Shown: piece by piece, positions 36,169 to 44,979 of the stretch
How the letters are laid out: each line of letters opens with the position of its first letter
How positions within the stretch are numbered: the stretch's first letter is position 1
Assembly (NCBI RefSeq): GCF_964199965.1
Contig: NZ_CAXMZT010000001.1
Span: forward strand, 352,017-416,016
Origin: JAFIFT01 sp020051095
GTDB taxonomy: Bacteria; Pseudomonadota; Gammaproteobacteria; Legionellales; Legionellaceae
Direction: 5' to 3'
DNA: 64,000 nt
Position numbers and translations under genes: made by a program
The notes under the pieces: model-generated
Told to the model about the DNA's origin: nothing
What the model saw: the letters and a program-made list of their open reading frames with translations, nothing else
Databases searched by the model: none

Positions 36169-37212
36169 TTAAAATAGATCTTCTTGATTCAACCCTAAAT
36201 CTTCTAATAACTGCCGCAAAGTCTTAAGCGCTTCTACCTGAATCTGCCTAACTCGTTCACGGGTCAGATCGATTTCTTTACCCACATCTTCAAGGGTGGA
36301 TTTTTCGAAACCGCGAAGGCCAAAGCGTCGTGCAATGACTTGTTGCTGATTTTCAGGGAGATCATCCAATAATTTTTCCATATGCGCTTTGAGATTTTCG
36401 TCCGTCAGCATTTCCGCCGGGTTAATGCTATTTTCGTCAGCAATGGTATCCAGAAGTGATTTGTTTTCATCGTAGCCAACTGGCGTATCAACAGAGGCAA
36501 CTTTTTCGTTTAAGCCCAACATTTTTTCGACATCTTCGAGAGGCTTATCAACCATATCAGCAATTTCTTCAGCCGTTGGTTCATGATCCAATTTTTGTGT
36601 AAGAGCGCGAGCTGCTCGTAAATATACATTTAACTCTTTCACAACATGGATAGGCAATCGTATAGTACGTGTTTGATTCATGATGGCACGCTCAATCGTT
36701 TGGCGAATCCACCACGTTGCGTAGGTTGAAAAACGATATCCTCTTTCGGGATCAAATTTTTCAACTGACTTCATTAATCCTAAATTACCTTCTTCAATTA
36801 AATCCAGTAATGGAAGACCACGATTCAAATATCGTCGCGCTATTTTGACCACTAATCGTAAGTTGGACTCAATCATACGTTTTCTAGCAGAAGCATCCCC
36901 TTTTAACGCTAGGCGAGCATAGTGGACCTCTTCATCGGCTGATAATAACGGAGAAAACCCGATTTCGCCCAAATAGATTTGAGTCGCGTCCATTATTTTA
37001 CTGGCTTGACGACCTTTTTGATAGGAAGGAAACATGGATTTATTGTCGAAATCCGCTTCCGCTTCCACTTCCTCTGGTTCCTGGGTATCGCTCTCTAAAT
37101 CAATATCGTCATCGGCGTCGGAAGACATGTCTAACTCGTCATCAAGATCTAAAACATCGTCGTCGTCTTTTTTTGACAGATTATCTTTTGATGCTTGTTT
37201 CTTTTTTACCAT
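36169..37212 (-). CDS. rpoS: RNA polymerase sigma factor RpoS
   Basis: 347 residues. An acidic N-terminus (DDDDVLDLDDELDMSSD) is followed by region 1.2 (IYLGEIGFSPLLSADEEVHY), region 2 (YLNRGLPLLDLIEEGNLGLM, RGYRFSTYATWWIRQTIERA), region 3 and region 4 helix-turn-helix (EKSTLEDVGKEIDLTRERVR). Residue RTIRLPIHVVKELN is RpoS-like rather than RpoD. Controls stationary-phase and transmissive traits. Located after nlpD, the standard order. The Asp-rich head is longer than in E. coli. Confidence 0.95.
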   Translation of the reverse strand: MVKKKQASKDNLSKKDDDDVLDLDDELDMSSDADDDIDLESDTQEPEEVEAEADFDNKSMFPSYQKGRQASKIMDATQIYLGEIGFSPLLSADEEVHYARLALKGDASARKRMIESNLRLVVKIARRYLNRGLPLLDLIEEGNLGLMKSVEKFDPERGYRFSTYATWWIRQTIERAIMNQTRTIRLPIHVVKELNVYLRAARALTQKLDHEPTAEEIADMVDKPLEDVEKMLGLNEKVASVDTPVGYDENKSLLDTIADENSINPAEMLTDENLKAHMEKLLDDLPENQQQVIARRFGLRGFEKSTLEDVGKEIDLTRERVRQIQVEALKTLRQLLEDLGLNQEDLF

Positions 37213-37280
37213 GTTTCCTAACCTACCATGCCAAGAGTTTTTCAGTCATATATATTTTTGCACGATTTACCTATGGATTG

Positions 37281-38027
37281 TCAACCATTTGTTAAATAAT
37301 TCAAAGGATTAACTGGCTTTCCATTTTTTCTCAGTTCAAAATGCACGCCACGCATGTTTGAGCTTATTAGACCAGTATAAGCGATAACTTGTCCTTTTGT
37401 AACTTTCTGACCTTCTTTTACAAGATTTTTCGAATTATGACCATAGGCCGTTAAGTACTGTCGATTATGCTTAACAATGATCAAATGCCCATACCCGGGA
37501 ATACCATCTCCTGAATAGGCCACCATACCACTCGATGCCGCTCTGACAGCTTGTGTCTTGTTCGCAATAATATCGATGCCCTTTTGACCAGAGGCAAGCG
37601 AAAAAGATTGCCTCAATTTCCCTTTTAAAGGCCACTGCCAAACAACATTGGTTTGTTGGTAGGCGGCGGGTTGCTTTGTTCTTTTAACAGGCCTGGTTGT
37701 TGGCAAAGGTCTTTTATATTGTGAAGCAATACGCGTGTATATGGCTTTTTTCAATGGATAAGGTTCTGTTAAACGTATTCTTTGTCCTGGCTTGATATCA
37801 TAAGGTGGTTGGATATGATTAATTCTTGCAACGTGGTGATAGTCTTTTTCATATCTAAACGCAATGGAGAATAATGTATCTTTTTGGCGGACAACATGAT
37901 ATGGCGCGTTTTTGTCGAATGGTATCCACCTCAGCTCTTCAACAGGCGCTGGCATTGGCTGCTCGCTACAGCTCCATAGCAGAACACACCCTCCCAGCAA
38001 TAATATCGCGCGAACTATGCCCTTCAT
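37281..38027 (-). CDS. nlpD: NlpD-like lipoprotein, LysM plus degenerate M23 domain
   Basis: 248 residues. Lipobox at LLWSC (Cys20). LysM domain YHVVRQKDTLFSIAFRY (residues about 43-87). The C-terminal LytM/M23 domain (GQKGIDIIA, GYGHLIIVKHNRQYLTAYGH, GVHFELRKNGKPVNPLNYL) lacks the first zinc His (QKGID instead of HxGxD), as in E. coli NlpD, which activates the amidase AmiC rather than cutting peptidoglycan. Upstream of rpoS; the interval may hold an rpoS promoter. Confidence 0.93.
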   Translation of the reverse strand: MKGIVRAILLLGGCVLLWSCSEQPMPAPVEELRWIPFDKNAPYHVVRQKDTLFSIAFRYEKDYHHVARINHIQPPYDIKPGQRIRLTEPYPLKKAIYTRIASQYKRPLPTTRPVKRTKQPAAYQQTNVVWQWPLKGKLRQSFSLASGQKGIDIIANKTQAVRAASSGMVAYSGDGIPGYGHLIIVKHNRQYLTAYGHNSKNLVKEGQKVTKGQVIAYTGLISSNMRGVHFELRKNGKPVNPLNYLTNG

Positions 38028-38041
38028 GGTCTGCTAGTGAC

Positions 38042-38632
38042 TTAATAATATTTATAAATAAAATACCCGATAACAAGTAAAATTACCACAAGCCAACCAA
38101 TATAATCGATATATTGTCGAATTTGACGATCAATTTTACTCCCATAAAAATAAATCAATGCCGCAACCAGATAAAATCGAAGTCCCCGTCCAAAGAATGA
38201 GGCAACCAAAAATGGGATTAAAGGCATGGCCATAGCACCCGCCGCCAAGGTAAATACTTTATAAGGGATAGGTGAAAACCCGGCGACAAAAACAACCCAT
38301 ATTCCATAGTGAGTAAACCATTGAGACGTATTTTGATACACAGCGTAATATTGCGTTGTCATTAAAAATGGTTCTATCCAGTGCATCGCATAATAGCCGA
38401 GGATATAACCAAATAAGCCACCTAACAACGAAAATAGTAATGTTAAAAAGGCATATCGCCATGATTTATTGGGGTTAGCAAGACCCATACTAATTAACAT
38501 GACATCAGGCGGAATAGGGAAAAATGAGGATTCTGCAAAGGATATAATACAAAGCAATGGCTCTGCTTTAGGGGACTGCGACCATTGAATCATTTTGTCG
38601 TAGAGATTTGAAAAGGATAAATAGCTTACCAA
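38042..38632 (-). CDS. YqaA-family inner-membrane protein (DedA/SNARE-associated type)
   Basis: 196 residues from a TTG at 38632 that overlaps the surE stop and has GGAG 8 bases upstream; the frame can be read from TTG 38650. About five membrane segments. Family signature CIISFAESSFFPIPPDVMLI and VAGFSPIPYKVFTLAAGAM, the re-entrant helix with Pro and Arg/Lys residues of DedA-like lipid scramblases/transporters. It sits between surE and nlpD as in Legionella relatives. Substrate unknown. Confidence 0.85.
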   Translation of the reverse strand: MVSYLSFSNLYDKMIQWSQSPKAEPLLCIISFAESSFFPIPPDVMLISMGLANPNKSWRYAFLTLLFSLLGGLFGYILGYYAMHWIEPFLMTTQYYAVYQNTSQWFTHYGIWVVFVAGFSPIPYKVFTLAAGAMAMPLIPFLVASFFGRGLRFYLVAALIYFYGSKIDRQIRQYIDYIGWLVVILLVIGYFIYKYY

Positions 38633-39378
38633 TTGATATTCTCCAACCAAGATCCCAATTGATCAAACAAGCTATAGTTGGTTAGGTCCAAATGCAATGG
38701 TGTCACGGAAACATAGCCCTGACTCACCGCATAAAAATCCGTTCCGGGACCTGCGTCTGCCTCACTACCAGGAGGACCAATCCAATATATTGGTCGCCCA
38801 CGTGGATCGTTATCTTCAATGATCGGTGCAGAATTATGCCTCGTTCCTAAACGAGTTACCTGAATACCCTTGATATCTTTTATTGGCATGTCAGGTACAT
38901 TGATATTCAAAATTGTCTGCGATGGTAAACGATGATTCTTTAGCCTTAACACCATGTTTGCCGTAATTTTCGCAGCGGTGTCATAGTGTTTAATGTCACG
39001 GCCAACCATTGAAACAGCAATGGCTGGCAGCCCCAGGTAACGGCCTTCCATCGCGGCTGCTACCGTTCCTGAATAAAGGGTATCATCACCGAGATTAGCC
39101 CCCTCATTAATGCCAGAAACTACCATATCCGCATTTGGTTTAATAAAGCCAGTTAAAGCCAGATGGACACAATCGGAAGGGGTGCCTTCCACACAATAAT
39201 AGCCGTTTTCTAGCTGACGTGCCCTTAATGGCTGATGAAGCGATAGCGAACTACTCGCACCGCTGCAGTTTCTGTCTGGTGCCATAACCACCACGTCAGC
39301 ATGAGTAGACAACTCTTTGGCAAGCGCATGGATACCAGGGGCATTAACACCATCATCGTTACTGACCAGAATCTTCAT
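38626..39378 (-). CDS. surE: 5'/3'-nucleotidase SurE
   Basis: 250 residues. Metal site ILVSNDDGVNAPGIHALAK (Asp8, Asp9), APDRNCSGASSSLSL, YCVEGTPSDCVHLAL and DMVVSGINEGANLGDD are diagnostic. It dephosphorylates nucleoside monophosphates in stationary phase and belongs to the surE-nlpD-rpoS survival block. pcm, often next to it, is absent. It overlaps the upstream lipoprotein gene by 20 bases. Confidence 0.96.
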   Translation of the reverse strand: MKILVSNDDGVNAPGIHALAKELSTHADVVVMAPDRNCSGASSSLSLHQPLRARQLENGYYCVEGTPSDCVHLALTGFIKPNADMVVSGINEGANLGDDTLYSGTVAAAMEGRYLGLPAIAVSMVGRDIKHYDTAAKITANMVLRLKNHRLPSQTILNINVPDMPIKDIKGIQVTRLGTRHNSAPIIEDNDPRGRPIYWIGPPGSEADAGPGTDFYAVSQGYVSVTPLHLDLTNYSLFDQLGSWLENINW

Positions 39379-39757
39379 CTCTCACTCCTATAGGTGATTC
39401 ATAATAACTCACCACAGCTAAATATTCCGCTAGCGTTTGTTTGTCTTGTTTCAAATCCATCGCTAATTTATCATCGTGTTTCTTGGTTAATTGCTTTTCC
39501 TGTTCAGAAATATTCTGCTGCATTGCAATAATATGCAAACCAAATAACTGCGGATTTTGCTTTAGTGCCGCTGCAAGATAACTAAATTTATTCGCAATTA
39601 CCGTTAACTCATCGCATGTAACGCCTGCGGGTTGCTTATTCGGGCAGGAGGACATCGCCTGTTTGAGTTTAGATGGATTTCGCCAATAATAATGGCTGTC
39701 TATTTTATTACATCCTACTAACAAGCAAACCACGAAGCCTAATAGCCAATATTTCAT
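39359..39757 (-). CDS. Lipoprotein upstream of surE
   Basis: 132 residues with lipobox LVGC (Cys16) and a helical, Gln/Lys-rich mature domain: SCPNKQPAGVTCDELTVIAN contains two further Cys. The end overlaps surE by 20 bases, indicating co-translation. I take it as a conserved hypothetical outer- or inner-membrane lipoprotein of the surE-rpoS block; role unknown. Confidence 0.75.
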   Translation of the reverse strand: MKYWLLGFVVCLLVGCNKIDSHYYWRNPSKLKQAMSSCPNKQPAGVTCDELTVIANKFSYLAAALKQNPQLFGLHIIAMQQNISEQEKQLTKKHDDKLAMDLKQDKQTLAEYLAVVSYYESPIGVRDEDSGQ

Positions 39758-39965
39758 ACTACTTACCGTTTACCAAAAATATCCATATTATCATTGTTAA
39801 TGCTCTCTTGCGACCATTTTGCAAGCAAATTTTTTTATGCTCTAGCACTTGTTACTCGTTAGCATTTCAAGCACAATAAGCGACATATCCAAATTGTAAC
39901 TTCGAATCATTAACCCCTCATCCGCTCTTTTAGCACCTTCACCTCTTGTCTGGGCTCAAGGAAGA

Positions 39966-39995
39966 ATGACAGAAGTTATATAGAAGATATATAAT
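39966..39995 (+). promoter_or_regulatory. Putative promoter of the malic enzyme gene
   Basis: ATGACA (39966-39971), 18-base spacer, TATAAT (39990-39995), about 29 bases before the ATG. Nothing else of note between 39758 and 40024. Confidence 0.4.
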
Positions 39996-40024
39996 ATCTC
40001 AATCTAAACGACAGAGTTTATCCC

Positions 40025-41734
40025 ATGCTTGACTTTAAAGTTGTGCAAAATCCAGAAACTGGCGAACATGTCCTTGAAACGTCCCTTTCGGGAAAGCCTT
40101 TATTAACCACGCCTCAATTAAACAAGGGCACCGCATTTACCCATGATGAACGAAAGGAGTTTGGTCTCTTAGGAAAACTTCCTAACCGGGTTGAAACGCT
40201 CGAAGAACAAGTTAAAAGAGCCTATTTTCAATACTCCAGCTACAAAACACGTCTTCAACAGAACATCTACTTAAATAATTTACACGATAAAAATCAAGTT
40301 TTATTCTATGAATTGCTTTCTCGCCATCTCGGTGAGATGCTGCCAACCATATACACACCCATTGTTGGAACTGCTGTTAAACGGTTTAGCCATGAATATC
40401 GCCAACCAAGAGGGTTGTATATTGCGCACTCTGATAAAAATCACATCGATGATATTATTGATAATCGCTCTAATCCTGAGATTGATTTAGTGGTGGTTAC
40501 CGATGGTGAAGGGGTGTTAGGAATCGGTGACCAAGGCATTGGTGGCATGGACATTCCTGTTGCTAAGCTCATGGTTTATAGCCTTTGTGGTGGCATTGAC
40601 CCCTGCCGAACGTTACCAATTTTTTTAGATGTTGGGACTAACAACCAAGAATTATTAAATGATCCAATGTACTTAGGATGCCGTCATAATCGCATCGGTT
40701 CTCAGGCCTATGATTCGTTTATTAAAGACTTTGTTACCAGTATACAACGCCATTTTCCAAAGGCGTTTTTACATTGGGAAGATTTTGGAAGAGGCAATGC
40801 CCGAAAAATTCTTGACCAATTTCAAGATCAACTATGCACCTTTAATGATGACATCCAAGGAACAGGCGCTGTGACATTGGCAGCTTTACTAGCAGCGTGT
40901 GACGTAACTAATAGACCCTTGACTGAACAACGTATTGTCGTGTTTGGCGCTGGCTCAGCGGGAACTGGCATTAGCGATCAAATTGTCGATGCCATGATTC
41001 GACTTGGTTTAACGCAAAAGCAAGCCCTCGACCACTTTTGGTTAATCGACAAACAAGGATTACTCACCGATAGCGATACCGACTTGACTGGGGCCCAGCG
41101 ACCTTATGCTCGCAAACAAAAAGAAATTTCAAAATGGCACAAAGCCCCCCATTCCTATCCTTCTCTGACTGATACTGTTCGACATATCAAGCCGACAATT
41201 TTAATTGGATGCTCAGCACAACCAGGTGCTTTTTCACAACACATCGTTGAAACAATGACTCAACATTGTGATCGTCCCATCATTTTCCCATTATCAAACC
41301 CTGATGAAAAGTGTGAGGCAACACCAGCAGACATCCTTAAATATAGCCATGGTAAAGCGCTTATCGCGACAGGAACTTCTTTCCCCGCAGTGGAGTATCA
41401 AAATAGGCTTGTAGAAATCGCACAATGCAATAATGCCTTGGTTTTTCCAGGGATTGGACTGGGTGTTCTTGCTGTGCAAGCATCTCGTTTAACCAAAGGA
41501 ATGATTTGGGCTGCATCCCAGGCTCTTTCTGAATTTGCGCCAAGTAAAAAGGATAGTTTTTTACCGCTGTTACCTTCTCTCAACGATGCAAAACAAGTTG
41601 CCAAAGACATTGCCCTTGCCGTAGCTCAAGTAGCTATCGACTCTGGTTATGCCCAAGAGCATCCCGAAAATTTGAAAGAAAAGATAAATACGATGTTTTG
41701 GGAGCCAAGGTATTTACCATTCCGGAAAATTTAA
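40025..41734 (+). CDS. maeA: NAD-dependent malic enzyme
   Basis: 569 residues. Converts malate to pyruvate and CO2 in the cytoplasm. MLPTIYTPIVGTAVKRFSHE carries the catalytic Tyr, VVTDGEGVLGIGDQGIGGMD is family-specific, HWEDFGRGNARKIL and TFNDDIQGTGAVTLAALLA bind metal and substrate, and IVVFGAGSAGTGISDQIVDA is the NAD site. Length is that of the long (SfcA/MaeA) type, not the MaeB fusion with phosphotransacetylase. Confidence 0.95.
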   Translation: MLDFKVVQNPETGEHVLETSLSGKPLLTTPQLNKGTAFTHDERKEFGLLGKLPNRVETLEEQVKRAYFQYSSYKTRLQQNIYLNNLHDKNQVLFYELLSRHLGEMLPTIYTPIVGTAVKRFSHEYRQPRGLYIAHSDKNHIDDIIDNRSNPEIDLVVVTDGEGVLGIGDQGIGGMDIPVAKLMVYSLCGGIDPCRTLPIFLDVGTNNQELLNDPMYLGCRHNRIGSQAYDSFIKDFVTSIQRHFPKAFLHWEDFGRGNARKILDQFQDQLCTFNDDIQGTGAVTLAALLAACDVTNRPLTEQRIVVFGAGSAGTGISDQIVDAMIRLGLTQKQALDHFWLIDKQGLLTDSDTDLTGAQRPYARKQKEISKWHKAPHSYPSLTDTVRHIKPTILIGCSAQPGAFSQHIVETMTQHCDRPIIFPLSNPDEKCEATPADILKYSHGKALIATGTSFPAVEYQNRLVEIAQCNNALVFPGIGLGVLAVQASRLTKGMIWAASQALSEFAPSKKDSFLPLLPSLNDAKQVAKDIALAVAQVAIDSGYAQEHPENLKEKINTMFWEPRYLPFRKI

Positions 41735-41953
41735 TGAGAGGATGTCCACATCAACTGCCTGGATGAATGCCTTTACCTCTGAGGATTTTCACTAATACCG
41801 CGACGAAAAACCATGAGGATAGATATTCATTTATGAAATTCAACTGTTTCTCGATTTACTCTAGAAAGCATGATATGAATTTCTTTTCATTGTGCCTCAA
41901 TGTTATTTTTCGTATGATAAAGCCAGAATCTAATTGCAAGACAAGGCGTCCAA

Positions 41954-42916
41954 ATGTTAATTAACTTATCGATACTGATAATTAGTATTATTGTGCTAAT
42001 CGCTTCGGCTGAACGGCTAATCTACGGCGCAACAGGTATCGCTGCACATTTTAATTGGTCACCTTTTATGGTAGGCATCACGCTGGTTGCATTAGGGACG
42101 TCTGCGCCAGAAATTATGTTTGCTATCTCAGCAGCTAGCCAGGGGTATACCGAAATGGCGGTGGGTAATGCTATTGGTTCAAACATAGCTAACATCGGGC
42201 TGATTCTTGGCTTAAGCGCGTTGCTCAAGCCAATAACTTTAAAACATGGCATCATTCGTCGGGAATACCCACTGCTTTTTATCATTATGTTGTTCACGTA
42301 CTTATTGATAATTGATGGCTATCTCGGCGTGATTGATGGTTCGTTGCTTATTATTGCCTTTATCGCCACGTTAGTGTTTATCGTCTATCGGGAAAGAAAT
42401 TCATCCATTCACTCACGAATGGTGCAAAAACAACATCAAGCGCTTGTTAAAACCCACCGCCAATGGTTTTATTTCCTATCATTTATCATTGGGTTAGTCT
42501 TACTAGCTATCTCCGCACATTATCTAGTCATCAGCGCAGCAAACCTTGCTCATATACTTGGCGTTAGCCCATTGGTGATTGGATTAACCATTATCGCAAT
42601 CGGCACAAGCATACCTGAACTCGCAACATCATTGATAGCCAGTTATAAAGGACATGATGATATTGCTATTGCAAATATATTAGGCTCTAACATCTTTAAT
42701 CTCGTAGCAGTGATGTCTTTCCCTGGCATCATCAGGCCAGCACATCTCTCCAATACCGTTCTTTGGCGAGACATCCCCGTGATGTTTGTTATCACCATGG
42801 TTTTGCTATCGATGAATTGGTTTAACCAAAAACACCTATCCCGTTGGCAAGGCATGTTTTTGCTAATCATTTATTTTGCCTACATCATGGGGTTGGTCAT
42901 TGATGCGATTATGTGA
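41954..42916 (+). CDS. Calcium/sodium antiporter (YrbG-like, CaCA family)
   Basis: 320 residues, about ten membrane segments in two inverted halves. The two alpha-repeats with ion-binding Glu are GITLVALGTSAPEIMFAISA (first half) and GLTIIAIGTSIPELATSLIA (second half), each followed by an AxGNAIGSNIAN or ANILGSNIFN motif. Exchanges Na+ for Ca2+ in the inner membrane. Stands alone; not in the yrbG-kdsD-lpt operon. Confidence 0.93.
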   Translation: MLINLSILIISIIVLIASAERLIYGATGIAAHFNWSPFMVGITLVALGTSAPEIMFAISAASQGYTEMAVGNAIGSNIANIGLILGLSALLKPITLKHGIIRREYPLLFIIMLFTYLLIIDGYLGVIDGSLLIIAFIATLVFIVYRERNSSIHSRMVQKQHQALVKTHRQWFYFLSFIIGLVLLAISAHYLVISAANLAHILGVSPLVIGLTIIAIGTSIPELATSLIASYKGHDDIAIANILGSNIFNLVAVMSFPGIIRPAHLSNTVLWRDIPVMFVITMVLLSMNWFNQKHLSRWQGMFLLIIYFAYIMGLVIDAIM

Positions 42917-42947
42917 AAATCGATCAGTCTGTTAAAGCTAGTAGAGG

Positions 42948-43289
42948 TTAATCAAAATGCTTAACTATTTTGGGCTGTTTCTTAATGGCATTTAACGCAA
43001 CGATAGCATCAGGTTGGTTAGCAAGCGCCGCTAAGCGAATCCATTTTAAAGCCTGTTCACGATCCTCAGTAACTCCTTGGCCATAATAATACATATAACC
43101 GATAGCATACTGAGCTTCAGGGTTACCCTTGTTTGCCTCAGGCAATAAACGAATGAATGCTTGTCGATAATTTTGCTTTTTGAAACTAGCAATACCCTCA
43201 GCGAGATTAAGGGACGATAAACATGCCGACAAAGGTAACGATAAAGCTACGACGGTCATCAGCGTTATGAATGTGCGCTTCACGTTCAC
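42948..43289 (-). CDS. Sel1-repeat lipoprotein
   Basis: 113 residues with a lipobox LPLSAC (Cys23) and two Sel1/TPR-like units, including NPEAQYAIGYMYYYGQGVTE and REQALKWIRLAALANQPDAI. Sel1 proteins are scaffolds; several in Legionella affect host interactions. Starts inside the lspC stop (ATGA overlap), so the two genes are coupled, which hints at a type II secretion connection. Confidence 0.8.
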   Translation of the reverse strand: MNVKRTFITLMTVVALSLPLSACLSSLNLAEGIASFKKQNYRQAFIRLLPEANKGNPEAQYAIGYMYYYGQGVTEDREQALKWIRLAALANQPDAIVALNAIKKQPKIVKHFD

Positions 43290-43783
43290 TCCTTAATCAA
43301 TAATGATTTGGGTTTTGGTTCAAAAGCCAGTGAGTCTTTTGGTAATGAAAGCTGTTGTAATTTACCATCATACAAAATTATCACGGAATTTTCTGTAATT
43401 TTCTTCACAACCGCTCCACCGGGTAACGAATCATTCATATGATAAAATTTTTCTTCTTGATTACTTTGTCGAACAATCACTTGAGAATCCTTAACATTTT
43501 CTGAATACAACACCCCTACTAGTACAAAGTCCAGATCGGCTTGCTGAATGTCTTTGGCATCTTCCGGTAAATATTGACCAAAATAAGGGCTAGCGACGAT
43601 TCGTTCTCGATTTATAGAATGACCAGCACCCAAATTTGGGTTGACTGATGTTGTTTCCAGGCTAGGATTTCTACCGTATTGCACATAAGACGTCAAGTGC
43701 CAGATTGATAGCAATAAAAAAAATACCACAAGAAGCCATGTTATTCGTGTTAGTGTGAGCCAATTTGGCAAGTAATGTTTCAT
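43286..43783 (-). CDS. lspC: Type II secretion inner-membrane protein GspC/LspC
   Basis: 165 residues from ATG 43783. A single N-terminal membrane helix (ITWLLVVFFLLLSIWHLTSY) is followed by a periplasmic linker (PYFGQYLP) and the homology region DLDFVLVGVLYS..DSQVIVRQ..., SLPGGAVVKKITENSVIILY and LQQLSLPKDSL, the GspC HR domain that contacts the secretin GspD. There is no C-terminal PDZ, as in short GspC proteins. The ORF is open to 43942, but that would run through the terminator at 43822-43849, which fixes the later start. Confidence 0.8.
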   Translation of the reverse strand: MKHYLPNWLTLTRITWLLVVFFLLLSIWHLTSYVQYGRNPSLETTSVNPNLGAGHSINRERIVASPYFGQYLPEDAKDIQQADLDFVLVGVLYSENVKDSQVIVRQSNQEEKFYHMNDSLPGGAVVKKITENSVIILYDGKLQQLSLPKDSLAFEPKPKSLLIKE

Positions 43784-43821
43784 ACCAATCTTTTTCAAAA
43801 GGTTGGCATATATCATATCAA

Positions 43822-43849
43822 AAAAAATGCCCCTTGTGGGGCATTTTTT
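43822..43849 (-). terminator. Strong bidirectional-looking terminator between the diiron candidate and lspC
   Basis: AAAAAATGCCCC-TTGT-GGGGCATTTTTT, a 12-bp perfect stem, T-tract on both strands. On the minus strand it ends the 43869-44624 gene. Confidence 0.9.
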
Positions 43850-43868
43850 TATCGATTTGTTGTCGTGA

Positions 43869-44624
43869 TTAAACAGCCTCTTGTTTAACCTCCACTTTAT
43901 CATCATAAGGATGATTTGCGGCTGCTTGTTGTTGCGCAACATTGAGTCGATGAGTTAATGCTGTTAATAAACCATCAAACATTTTATTGAAGGCAATATA
44001 GCAGCGATCTACCATTTGTAAGGCTTGTCGACGTACATCGACAGGGACCTTCATGGCGAACATTTTTGCTTCCATTTCTTCCTCAAAAATTGCATGAGCT
44101 AATTCAACGTCTAAATGAGTACTTGAAAAGTATTTCAAATTATCATTTTCGCCCGTTTTTTTAACTTGATTAACCACTTTTTCAAAGAAAACATGGCCTG
44201 ATGACTCAAGGGTTAACAACAATGCGATATTGATTCGCTCATCTTCTGACTTGTAGATTTCTGACATAATGGCATAAGCAGCATCACGAGTTAGTTGCGT
44301 TTCGTTGCTATACAACCAGGCAACGTCATCATTCTTGCACTGATTATTTAGTTTGTTACCGAGATATGCTTTATCATGCAAGAACCATTTGTCATGCCCA
44401 GCATCTTCTAAACGGTGATGGCGAGCAATCTTTTTCAGATAAGGATCGGTGACCTTTTCTTCATTGATACGCAAAATATCTTGAAACGTCATCGCCCAAA
44501 ATGTTAACTCTGGCACAAAGTAACTAATTTCTTCAATGCTATCTAATTTCTCCAACTCTTTAAAAAATGGATGATTCATAAATTCTTGTTGTTTTGAATC
44601 GATATAAACTTGTATACTTTTCAT
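43869..44624 (-). CDS. Heme-oxygenase-like diiron oxidase (HDO) candidate
   Basis: 251 residues from the ATG at 44624 (TTGGAG 8 bases before it); the frame goes to 44690 but lacks support. All-helical. Possible iron ligands: Glu39 (VPELTFWAM), Glu73 and His77 (HHRLEDAGHDKW), Glu140/His144 (LESSGHVFFEK), Asp172/Glu174 and His177 (HLDVELAHAIFEEE). This spacing is like the HDO/iron-containing redox family that includes CADD and UndA. Chemistry and substrate are unknown. It is monocistronic with its own terminator. C-terminus is Gln/Ala-rich. Confidence 0.6.
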   Translation of the reverse strand: MKSIQVYIDSKQQEFMNHPFFKELEKLDSIEEISYFVPELTFWAMTFQDILRINEEKVTDPYLKKIARHHRLEDAGHDKWFLHDKAYLGNKLNNQCKNDDVAWLYSNETQLTRDAAYAIMSEIYKSEDERINIALLLTLESSGHVFFEKVVNQVKKTGENDNLKYFSSTHLDVELAHAIFEEEMEAKMFAMKVPVDVRRQALQMVDRCYIAFNKMFDGLLTALTHRLNVAQQQAAANHPYDDKVEVKQEAV

Positions 44625-44979
44625 GGTATTCTCCAACATAAAAAAACCGTTCGTATAAATTAATGCACATATCGTGCCAACTTTAACCAAAAATACCTTG
44701 CTATTTTCCGTAATTTGCTCGCTTATTGATTAGTCTGATCATATATTCGTCATTTATTTGACGTTTCGGATAACATATGTGACTATTTTTTGACCATCAA
44801 CTAATTGATTTTTTTATATTTTTAATTTTATTATTGTATAATTAATCATATTGGTCATTTTTATGACAGTTGTTTTTGTGTGAGTTCCAACTCACTGTCA
44901 TAGACAATCCCGCATTACGCCTGCGGCTAATGTGGGCTATCGATTTATAGGTGGTTAAAGTCTGTTAGTTATGCCTAAA
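44625..44979. other. AT-rich intergenic region with a palindromic repeat
   Basis: 355 bases. AT-rich leader of the diiron candidate (44700-44870) and, at 44909-44935, CCCGCATTaCGCctGCGgctAATGTGGG, a REP-like inverted repeat. No ORF. Confidence 0.6.

Noticed and set aside
41767..41964. 65-codon frame before the Na+/Ca2+ exchanger
   Set aside because: No start context; composition unlike neighbours; overlaps the real start.
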